Source of the DNA: Alligator mississippiensis
Lineage: Eukaryota > Chordata > Crocodylia > Alligatoridae
Assembly: GCF_030867095.1 (NCBI RefSeq)
Contig: NC_081833.1
Coordinates: 72,607,395-72,671,394 of the forward strand
Length of the DNA stretch: 64,000 nt
Reading direction: 5' to 3'
Part shown: positions 26,501-38,500 of the stretch, piece by piece
How positions within the stretch are numbered: the first letter of the stretch is position 1
Layout: each line of letters opens with the position of its first letter
Notes under the pieces: model-generated
What the model was told of the DNA's origin: nothing
Databases searched by the model: none
The model's input: the letters and a program-made list of their open reading frames with translations, nothing else
Position numbers and translations under genes: made by a program

Positions 26501-29500
26501 AATGTTAGCTGATGCTCTTTGACACATTTCCTGTTGGTTCCTATGGGAAGGTATGCTGGAATACCTAAACACCTCTTGCCAGGGAAGTAAGTCCCTTGTT
26601 CCAAGTTGCTATCCGAGATGAAATAGTTTCAGTTAGGCGGTTGCTGGCAACACCACCGCTCTCAGTAACGCCATGAAAACTGTGCTTTGCTCTTTGCCGT
26701 TGAGGAAGAATTTATCAGGTGCCAGAAATACCACAGCAATCCCTTGCAGCTGAGGATGATTTTCTTCCATGATTGCCTTATCTGTGGGTCTGATGAATTA
26801 TTACCAGTTTGATGGGATATAGGGAGTTAATGGACTTGGACAGGATGCTCGGTTTGTACAGTACCTTGTACAGTCGGATTCTTGGCCAAGCTTGCGGCTC
26901 CGAAGAGTTACAGCAATAGAAACAGGACGCAAAAGTACCGCAGACTTCATTCCTTGCCTTCGATGGTATCTCGTTGCATAATGTCTGTTTGAAGAAAAAA
27001 GATGCTTTTGTGGTTTATAAAGCAAACAAGCAAGTACAAACCATTGTCCCACTTATATGTTGCGCCCTTGGAAGATTAAAGAGCTTTTTAATGTAATAGC
27101 TGATCAGGGGGATGGTAAAACAGTCCCAGATTGTTGAAACGAACAGATCCAAATATTTTTTAAAACTTAGAAAACGCTGGAGGATTAGATCAGCTCCTAC
27201 ACTCCTGCCCCTTTAGATGGCAGGGCAAAGGAGCTGGTTTTCTGAGCAACTCAGCAGTAAGGATGGCAATTTTCTGCCAGACCCTCCCAGCAAGCTAGAT
27301 ATAGTTAACAGCAGCTTTGTCACTGCTTTAGCTAATGCTATACACTAATCCTAGGGGATCAGGGAACCAGGAAGATGGTGTAAAATAGGGGTAGGTCAAA
27401 TGCAGCCCACGGGTTGCATGCTGCCCGCCAGGTCATTCGATCCAGCCCACGGGGCCCCTAAAAAGTTTAGAGAATTAATATTTATCTGCCCCTGGCTGCC
27501 TGTCATGCGGCTCTCAATGGCTTGCCAAAGCTCAGTAAGTGGCCCTCTGCCCGAAATAACTGCCTGCCCCTGGTGTAAAATCATCTTTGCCCTGTTAGAA
27601 ACCCATCAGGCCTGAGCTGGTTACAGTTCAACCAGGGCCAGGGGTCAAGAGGACAAAATTTTGGTTGCTTTCACTCTCACTTTGACTGGATTTTCTATTT
27701 GTCCGTAGTGCAGTGGTACTCAACCTTTGGCCCCCATGGCCTGGATGAGCCATGGGCTGGATCCCAAGCCCTGCACAGCTGGATTGGGTCCTGTATGGCC
27801 AATCCTACATGCAGGGCCAAGTTATCCAGCCTGTGGGGCTCCCCATGGGTCTAGACATTTAGCAGCAAGGAAGCAGCAGTTAATGATGCCACAATCCCCT
27901 GCAGCCAAGGTTTCAGACCCCTGGGGAGCCCGGTGGGCTGGATGACACCTCCATGGGCTGGTGTTGGCTCATGGGTCGGGGGTTGAGCACCCCCGAATTA
28001 ATGTGTTCAGCTGGGAGCTAATGGCACAAGCCAGCATCCCCCAGAAATCTGGAGTGAATAATCTACAGAGCTAAAAACCAGTGGGGTAATAATGACTCCA
28101 TGGACATAATGAGTTTATACCAATTTGGCACAGGAATACATTTGTGATAGGAAGCAGCAAAAATATCAACTGGTTTCTTTTGAGAAAAGTAAATACAAAA
28201 ATTAAGGGAAAAAAAAATGTTAGCCTATCCGGGAAGAGGCAGTTACTAAATCAGGTATGTTTGAGCAACCTCGAAATATGGAGCTCTATTTGAGCAGCAA
28301 TTTGACTTGATCTGAAACCTCATTTTTTTATAGGTTTACCAGTAAAGGTTGTAAAACATTGGCTCGCTCCTTCAATATCGATTGCAGCTAGATGGGCAGA
28401 TGACTCATTGCAAGTTCCACCTAGGCAAAGCCTTTGAAGCTCCATTTATGAGTGCAAAGCCCGTGGCTGATGTTGCAAACAACTAATGCTTCTTCTACGA
28501 AATATTTTAAACACTCTGTGCAGTGTCTTAACTGAAATTGCTTCTTTCAACAGCTTCGCATGCAAAAAACCCATGTGCCTAACTATATGCGCAGCATCTT
28601 CTTGAACAGTTGCCTGCACGAGCATTAAAATCCAGTTTTTAGCTCTGAATTATATATTCAACTGCAGGCATGGGCAGATGAAATGGTTAGGCTGGGTTAA
28701 GAGGGGGGAGGATTATCGTAGCATAGGCAAATCTTGTGCAACTGTCCTTGGCTTCACTCTTAATTTCTAGCAAATGAGACTAAACCACAGTAATTTGGCC
28801 CTGAAGGAAATTGTTTCTTCTGGCCACTTCTAGCTAATAATAAGTGGACAGATGAAACAGTGATAAAGCATAAGCTGAGGCACGTCCCCTGAGTTGTGAG
28901 ATCTATCCTTTAGCATGGTGTCATTGTACATCTGTCCAGGCCTGACATGAAACAACTTACCAGAAGACAAACTTTTCTAATGCTAATAGCTACAATGAAA
29001 ATATTTGGGCGTTATTCCTTGGCCTCATGCATCTATGACCAGAGACCGTATCATCACGACACGGACAGTTGGTTCTAATTGTCTTAGCATAAACACGAAG
29101 TAATGTTGGCGCCGGCGTCTTCGCTCTGTTCGTCGCCGGCCTATTTATAATAGCAATCAGATTGTTCAGGGTGTGGCAATAACAGTGTCTGCCCACATTG
29201 CACGGCAGAGATCGGAAGCCATTCATTCTTCAGGCTTGTGCTTCAAACCACATTTCGGGTATGATGGCATGTGACAGTATCTCTATCACCGCAGCCTGTG
29301 ATCACTGCCACCGCACCCTGGTGTGCGACCCACGGCTGCAATGTGGTGAGGTGCAATTTTGGGAAACATTCTGTTCCTGACGTGTTCACTTCTTAGCTAA
29401 GCAAAAACATGAGTTGGGATGTTGAGCTGGGGCGTATTTTCCAAGCTCTCTCTGTCAGCTGCAATGTGATTTTTCCGTAAGAAAAAGCTAGTGGGATTTA

Positions 29501-32500
29501 GGGATGTTATTATCCAAACTGGAATATGTCTGTATACTTAGGGTGCTTGACTAGCAAGAAACTTATGGCTTCAAACTTAGGCTCCCCAGAGACTCAGGTC
29601 ATGGTGTGTGGCGCCAGACATGTCCTGGAGAAGTGAATGCTGTGTAATTTAGAGAGAGGCAAAGATTTCTTAGGGGGATATCTTTTATTGGACCAACTAT
29701 GTAGTTGGCCTAAGTTAGACAAGTTTTTGAGTGCAAGACATTTTTTTTGGTCAGGTCTCTGGTCACAGCGTAGTGGAAAACGGCAGAGGGGAGTGGGAGA
29801 CACATAATTAGCAGAAGAAAAGAAGCTGGTTCCTGGGAGATGGAGGTCTATCAAAGGGGAGGAGGGTCATTCGCACCTTGCCTGTGTCAAAAGAATTCAG
29901 GATTTGGGGAAAATACGAGGTGCCATAAACCCAAGACCAGTGTTTAGTCCTTGGTTCTCAGTGTCCAGCCAGCTTATGAATTGTTGTTCCTAAGTTCGTC
30001 TTTTAAAGGTATTTGGTAGATTCCCCATTGAGTGCGAGGCCAGTGAGGTCGAAGAGGGAGTGGTTGTTCTGTGGGAAGTGGGCTCCTGTCGATGTGTGTA
30101 CGTCTCCATCCTCAGCCTGACGAAGGGCGTTTGTACCCGAAAGCTTGCAAAGAAGAATTTTCCCAACTATTCAGTGGGTCTAAAAGAGATCAGATTTAGA
30201 CAAAAAATCTTGTCTGCCTGTCTCCTTTCTTCATATTTTTTTTCTCGGAGAGTTCCTTCTGGCATATAGCTGCTGTGTCATTTTACCCGCGCAATTGCCA
30301 CTTGGTGCTTTGGATCTGGTAGATCCCGTTTTGGGAAAGGTGTATGTAGAAACCACGGATTCTGGTGCAATTCACGTCCAAGCTAACTTTAAACTAGCTG
30401 TCTCGGGTACCGGTAGTCTAATCCGACAGCATAGGGCTCAGCACAGGGTCATTTACAGGTAAAGAGGGGCTTCTGGGGCTCCGGTGTAGACGCATGCTGA
30501 GCCAGACTCAATGCTATCACTTATAATTGATTTGGGGTCCATTTCTGCTCTCAGGTTGCTGACACATGGAAAGCGTTCCCAGCTTGTGAGGGCACTGGGG
30601 GGACTGGGATGTGATGGTGGGTGATGTGATCAGCTGAGTCCATGCCTCCGTGTTTTTCATATTTCAATTCCTAATTGTATATCTTTTTATAGATCCTTGC
30701 AGAATATAACTGTAGACTTGTTCTCCTTGTCCAGCCGTTACCCAGCACTGAAGGCAGAAATGTGGCTAATGCTTAGAGCAGGGGTGAGGAAAAAGCCTGG
30801 ATACTGTTTTTAGCTTCTTAAAGCTTGGTGTGACATGCAGGAAATTAGTTGAGCCCCTGACTCTCTTTTGAAAACCCCAGGCTAAGTCCCACTGGCTTTC
30901 AGAAAAAGCTGGGACTCTTGACTCCTTATACCTGTTTGAAGAGCCCAGCCTTAAACTTACTGAGCGCATCTACATGAGATGCTGTGAGTGCAGTAGACTA
31001 CTTCTACTGTGCATTAGTGCAGCGGGGAAAACAGGTGCTAATGTGCAGTAGCGCCGATTATGGTGCATTAAGGTAGTACCTGTAATTACAGGTCCTAAAC
31101 TTAATGCACCACAATTATAGCACATTAATGAATGTGTAGATGCGCCACTGTGACTTAGTTTGCCAGTCAGTACAACAGGGTTCATATTTTGCCTCTTGAC
31201 CCCTTTAAGATAATATATTAATGTTTGTAATGTTTCTCTTGGGTTTCTCTGAAGACAAGCATCTGCCGAAGTAGAAAGGATTATAATATTATAGTTCATT
31301 TCCAACATTTTAGTGTCAGGATTATAAGTTATTTTAAACCACTTTATAATTTTTTTTTTTGCCAGGCAGGTTTCCAGGGCTTTTTTGATTAGTGTTTCAC
31401 ATAATTTATAGCTTGGTTCATCTCTACAATGGTCACATCTCCTCTCTGCCTGAGTTTGAAACCATAGGGTCAGATTCTGTGGATGTAATTTAACTTCTGC
31501 AAGTCATTTTTATGCTTATGCAAGCAGAGAGGAGAACATTAATCTGTCTCCCCTACCTGCATGTCCTCATAAATCAGGCTGTTATATGTGTAAGCCTTAC
31601 ATGTGTGAGTGTTTGGTGTTTAGTCACAGGGGGCAAAATTGCACATGAGACATTAGAAGTTGGATTGAGGTCCTTTTAAAAAAAAATCAGATCTTCTTCT
31701 CAGTGAATGTAACTGAAAGGGCAAATTGGGACTGTGGATTAAAGCACTGGGGAAGCTCTGTGCTTATCAGATGTTGCTGCAGTCTCAAGCCAGATGCATT
31801 ATTGTGCAACACGTCTCTGTCTACCATCTCTCTCCACACATGCACATGCACACCCCTCACTTCACTGCTCAGTTGGTTCATCAAGATCATTTAGAAAACA
31901 GCAACACCAAACAGGACCTTTCCTAGAACAGCTAACCATTGGCTAGGTGGTGGTTCAATGCGAAGGGAGCTTTTGGTTATGCGCCTGTGGAAAGTTACTG
32001 GTTGAGTTGGCAGGCATGTTTACTCTTTCATTCCTAGGGTTTTCTGCTGATGCATTGTCATGTGCTCCGTTCCCAGTCCTACCCGGTGTGGCAATGCCAC
32101 AAGGACAAAACAAAATTTTGGGAAATAAGGTCTGTTTGTCATCTGCTGAGTGAACAGTAACAAACAGCACTATTTGCTCACGTGTCCCGACATGGACGGC
32201 ACTTCACAGTCTTCCAGGAATCCAATTGGCCGGCATGTCTTGCACATTTGATGCGTAAAAGACACCAGGCCAGCATCAACGATTAAACTTTCCACCTTGC
32301 TCATCTGCATCTCTGTCTGTTTGCCCAGAGTCACGGCATGTTGTTCAGAACAACAGCCAGCTCCCCGTTTCTCTCTCACTACTGTCCCTGTGAATCCCAA
32401 ACAAGATTGAGACACTCATATTGGTGGAAAGGGCTGGTCTTACACTTCCAGCATATGGGATGGCTGAGATGACGATGATCCTACCTTGAGCAGGGGGCTA

Positions 32501-35500
32501 GGCTTGATGGGACCTCCGGAGGTCCCTTCCAGGCCCATTTCTCTATGGTTCTGTTTTTCCTTTCATCACTCAGTAGTGATTGTCTTCTTTTTCTGCAGTG
32601 CCTCCAAAAGAGATTGCCATTATTGTGCTACCCTATCTGGAAGGGAAATGTTTAGCATCCCTCAGTGTCTTCTGATGGGCTGCAAAGCTCTTTTGGGGGA
32701 GTACAGAAGCCTGAGGAAATCTCAAGGAGATGATAGCTTTGTCTATGGTTTAAGGGGTGCCTAGCAAAATGCAACCACCACCGACCACCCTCCATTCACT
32801 AGTTCTGGAGCAAGAGTTGTCTGCTCCACCCTGGTGCTTCACTTACATTTTGTGTTGGGCTAATAACCAATGGAAAGAGATTAATGAGGGAGTCTACAAC
32901 CAAAAACCCAATAATAACCCTTATTAGTTGGTCTAATAAAAGATATCACATCTACTCCAAGATATCACATCTACTCTATGTCCATAGACCAACACAGATG
33001 AGTAGTTTGAAACAAGTTTTTAGCAAGCTTTTGGGTGCAAGCACCCTTCTTCAGGTATAGGGAGTCTCTGCTGTATTCAATGGGGGTTATGGCATTGGGT
33101 TATATCATTATGGTTATAACAGGGGTTATGGCAGTGAGAATGCTCATGGTCATGAGCGTTTTCACACGAATACCACATATTGCCAAGGCCTTGCTTCATA
33201 CTCAGCAGCTGGAGGCAGCCTAGGTTGGTCTGCTCTGGTTGAAAAAGGCCTGCCACAGATTACTCTGCCCTCCATCATTTAACCAGCAGTAAAGTGACAG
33301 ACTTTTTATCCAAAAAAATGGGGTTTTGCCAAACAACTAAAGCCCCTCCGGAAACCAGTGGCAGATCCAGGAACAGGATCCCTCTCTCTCCACTCGTGTC
33401 AATTTGCTCTTTTAAACTGACATCTGCATATCACAGCATCGATCACACAAAGAATTATCACGTACAGAGATGGCTGAGAGCTACCGGGAAATCTCGGCAT
33501 GTGTAGGTTGTTAATACCCCAACCCCGCCAGTCCTGGAAATTTGGAAAAGGTATGTTCTGTGTGGGATAGGGTAATAATTGGATTTAGCCCTTATTCCAA
33601 GTTTGCCTGCCTCTATGGGGTTCCTCAATAAATGCAAACCTCCACGCAACACGATTTGTATGGCTTGCCTCATCCACTTTTCCAAGCGCAGTTCTTTGAG
33701 ATCACACAACTGCCAACACCCTTGTAGATGCCACAAGAGGAATGACTATTTTTACAGGCGTAATAAATATTGCAGTATAATTACCCCTCCCCTAGTAACA
33801 GATTGATTTCAAATCAGGTAAAACATTAACTCCATTAGATATGTTATTCCATGGCTTCTTAGGTACTTTCAGTGATAACATCAAAATCACCTTGAGAAAG
33901 TCATTCTGTACCATCCACTTATACTTGAAGATTGGCTTTATCGGTATGTGAGCGGAGCATTAAATCAGGTACCATAAAAACCATTAAAAAAAAACTTGTG
34001 TGAGATCCGTGGAGCAACTGAATTCTTTTTAAATGATCTGATCGTCATGGGAATATTAATAGGTCTGTGTAATCTCAGAAGGCCTAATATAAAAGAAGCA
34101 GTAAGGTTAGGTTATGGCGCCCAATCCTGAAACCTTACTTCACATAAGAAGGTTTTAATCACTTGAGACTGCTCACACAAACAGCTCTGCTGTGTTGAAC
34201 GGGCTAGCAGCAATAGGCAAGGGCCTTTGAGAAGAGAGAAGACTTTTGACTTTATGATGTACTTTCTGTTTGACATTGGACGGTGACATTTCTCCACCAT
34301 TATTTTTCCTTTTATTCCTATTAGGGGGTGGTGTACTCTGAATGCTACCCCAGTTTCCTGTGTGCACCACAAGAATAAAATTAGGGCTGTTCATTCCCAT
34401 CACCCAAGCCCAAACTACCCCTGGTTCCTCCCAGGGCCTAAATTTAGCACCCAGTACTGCAAATCCTCTTTCCTTTAAGAGGTGTGGTTGAAGGATCAGA
34501 CCTGAACTGGATTCACAATGTGGAAAGCTGCTGTATAGGCTTCCTAGAAGAGGAAAACAGGGACTGTATTCTTTCTATACTTGTCCAGCATGTAGTGAAA
34601 TCATGTCCTGATTGGATCTTGGTACTGCCTGGTCTTCCCGAATACAGCTCATATGAAAACCATAATCTGAAGAACTACCCTTCTCAAATTTTCCAGTAGA
34701 TAAGAGCAGCTCAGGATCCTACAGAGATGGCTCCAAGCTCACAGAGCAGCAGACTTCAGCCCATTATTAAAAGATAAGATGCTTCCTGTGTCTCTGACAG
34801 GCCCAGATCTTGGAAGGCACACGTACATCCAGTAACTAGCAATTGCATATTATTCCTGTGAATCATTTATGCAAGAATCCCACAATGTTTCCTGGGTACA
34901 GAAGTAGGGAAGATTTATACAGCCCATGCAGCGACACCATCTGAACATAGCACCATGGGACTCACCACAGAACCTGATGAATAAGAGCTGTGCTAAACCC
35001 AGCTCCCCTGAAACCAAATATTGCATTTCTGATGAGAGGAGATAACACACGGTATTTACCTTGTCACTGGTTGACTGTTGCATGCCCTTTCACCTTGTTG
35101 GCACTCAATATATTCATCTGCAAAGGACAGGCACGTGGTTCCAGCTAGAGTCTAGGTTAATACCCAGCCTCCATATCGCCATTAGAAATGTTGCATGGAC
35201 TCAAGCTATGACTTGGCCAAGTTGTTTGTAACTTCTGTTTTCAAGAGAAAGCATACAGACTCTACAGGTTGCTGTTAAGAGGCTTCCAGGGTCTTTATCT
35301 GTCACCCAGAACAGCTGTGGAAGGATTCTGGAGAGAGATAAAGCCACGTTAAAGGAAAATATATATATTTTAAATATAAAAAGGCACTATCGCCACTGAA
35401 ATGAATCCTACCAGCAAATCTGGAATCTGAAGTCTTCTCCGCAGCAGAGGCATGCTCTGTTCAGCGGGAGTTTCTCTCGAGAGTTGGGAGACTGCGTTTG

Positions 35501-38500
35501 TCATTAGAAAACTGTCTTGGGCAATAAGTGAGTTAGCCACATTCAAGCAATAATTCAGCGTTGCTGTTTCTCAGCTGGAAACAAAAAGGACATTTCCAAA
35601 TGCTTCACATCGTCGAAACAAAGTATTGCAATTGTTTTAGAACTTTGTGGGTTTCTCGTTTCTAAAGAAAATTAATGAAATGCTTTGCTCCACCCAAAAC
35701 TCAACCCAGGTTTTTTCCAGAATGATTGGCATGCTGGAACATCTCTTATTTTGGGGTGAGAGAGGTAGAAATGAGTAAATAACTGAAAAAAAGCTTCACA
35801 GGAGTGATTCGAAGCTGTCTTTCCTACACCCCGGTCCAACACAATAACTGGTGAATGGATGGATCATGGTGGGGCACCAACTCCTCTGGCCATCTTTTCC
35901 GAGAAGGGGCTAGCTTCAGCATTTAGCACCCAACTCCTAGGGTGGGAGTGTAAGCTTCATCTCTCCACATCAGCATTTCCTTCTAGTTTTGGGATGGCTC
36001 CCAGCTCAGAATGAGGGATTTTTGTGGAGCAGAACAACTCCCATGCCTTGTATAAGGAGCCTGCATGCTTAACTGGGCCGTGATAGATAACAAAGCCCCT
36101 AAAAGTCACTAGAGAACTCAGCATGACAAGCCCTGAGGTCCTTTGTGTCTCCTTCCCCCAGCCTGACAGTAGATTCATCTTACTATCAGCTGCTCCTGAA
36201 AGGTCTGGTATTTTGCCATGAGCGGCTCAGAAGCAGTCGTTTTTGACATTGCAAACAAAAAGGGAATACAAGTCTCACCTAGACTGAGGAAGATTTTTTC
36301 ACATGCTGTTCTTTTTATTCAGGTGTTATCCAATGAAGCAAAATAAGACTGGTATTTCTCAAACATCCAGCTCAATGCAAGCTTAGGGATCATGCATGGA
36401 TGCCAGTTGTCTATATTAGTGTAGCTCTGAGATGAAGTGTCCTATCATGCTAAGCACTGTATATAGACATGGCAAAAAAGGTCCTTTTCCAAAGACTTTA
36501 TGGCAGTGGGTTTCAACCTTTTTTTTCCCTAAAACATTTCAAATGGAAGTGTGGATACACATGCATTTGATTGATCCTAGTCGTCTTTTGTGGACCCCTT
36601 AGACAAAGTGTGTGGGCCCCCCAGGACCACCAGTTGAAAACCACTGATTTACTGTATGCTGCTGCAGACTCCAAAGTATCAGTCTAAGAGCTGCACAAGA
36701 GAAAGAAGTCTTGCTTTCCACAATGAAGTCTGGTCTGCCTGTCTCAGTCATCCCTATAAACATATGCCAAAGCAGGCTTGATTTAAAGCACATATGTAGG
36801 AGGAGGTATTGATGCACTGTATTATCATCACATGCTAAATCTTACTGCTTCCTGGGCTTCAAGAAGACAGGGCTTGACTTGCTGAACTGTACATTGCGAA
36901 AAATGGATGAGCTGTCAGGGAAATGTGGAGTCTGTGCTCAAGAGCCTTCCTTCAGTCTAATCATTGATCATTCAGTGTAGCGCTGGGGGTCTCCGTGTGA
37001 GAACAGGGATCTGGGGGAGAGACTTTGGTGCAGAAACTAGACATCACTCTAATTTCAACTGCTCTCTTGTAAAGCTGCGTCTTGCTCAAGTATTATTTTA
37101 CCTGCTTTCTGTGGTCCAGAGAGAATAGCATTTTTTTTCCCCACTGAAGTAGATTGTTGCAAAGAAAAAGACTTTTGTTCACTCGCCGTGCTGTCACGCA
37201 ATACTTAATTCTCATATAATCATAGTGTTTTCGTTTGCAAAGCTGCCTACAAACATATTGCCTCCCATGATGCTAAGCAGAGTCCAGTAGCAAGTAGGAG
37301 CTAGAACCAATTGAACAAGAAGCAACGTGGAGTCTCTCCTTGCTGGTTCCATAAAGGATCAAAAAATATGAACTCAAAGGAAAAAAAAGCAAATAATTTC
37401 TGGCACGTTCCAGATCCGGACATGGATGGGGAGGGCTCAGCCTCGTATCTGCACTCAAAACTCTCCTCTCTTGCCTCTTAGCTTATTAAATCTTGCAACC
37501 ACATAAGTGTTGGTCAAGCAAGAGCCAGTTGATGGTGTAGTGATCTCAGTACTATTCCTTCCTGTTGTCTGGCGGCTGTCACTGAAGACAGGATTACTAG
37601 GCACCAAATAGCTGTAGACTGTGAGGACCCCCAAAAGCCCCATCAAAACCTCCTGTGATGTTTTTATCAGTTTTTCTTATCGGTTATTTTCTTATCCTAT
37701 CTATCATTTTCTTTTGCATCAGTTTGCATGGAAGATCCCACCCTCTTCCATGCAAACTGGGAAATGTCAGCACCCTCTTCCACAGCTATATGCAAGGTGT
37801 GATTAGCAAGCAAATCCTAATAGACAAGCTAGTGTGTCAGCTGCTGTTGTCTTAACAAGTCATGGAGTGCCTGGCAATTCATGATGCGGGACCTGATTTC
37901 CCTTGTTTACTAGGCAAGTTTATGTGGCCAAAGGCAGGTTATACGACTATCGTTCATGGAGCGCTTTGCAGTGATTTTGCAGCAATACATAGATCTTTTG
38001 TTTACTCCCTCCGTTCTCCACCAGCATTATCTTTTGGGTTGACAGCTCATTGACTTGGACAATCAGTGTTAGAGGTAGGCCTGATGGGGTGCACTGAGGG
38101 CCTACAGATTATGCACCATCCCTGTTCCAGGTTTCTTTGATGGAGAGGCTATAAGGACCATTCTTTCTCCTCCTGAGTCCTACTGTCATACCTGGGAAAT
38201 TATAGTAGGATACCTCGATGTCAAGAAACAAAGTACAGTTGTTCTGGGTTCTTCTGAAGTGGAGCCTCTAAGCAGATATAGTGAATTTTCCAGTGTTAGG
38301 TGAACATGGCCCAGCATCTTCCTGTGTGAATTTAATGGTAGAATTAGGCTTCAAAGCTGCCAGGGCTATGATGAGAATGCTTTCCTACCAGTAGGGCATT
38401 AACAAATCTAGCATTGCCAGTACTATTTCTCCTTGTCTGTATTTTCAGGAAATTGTTACTAATATCAAACTGTGACCGTTAATAATATGATATGTTTTGT

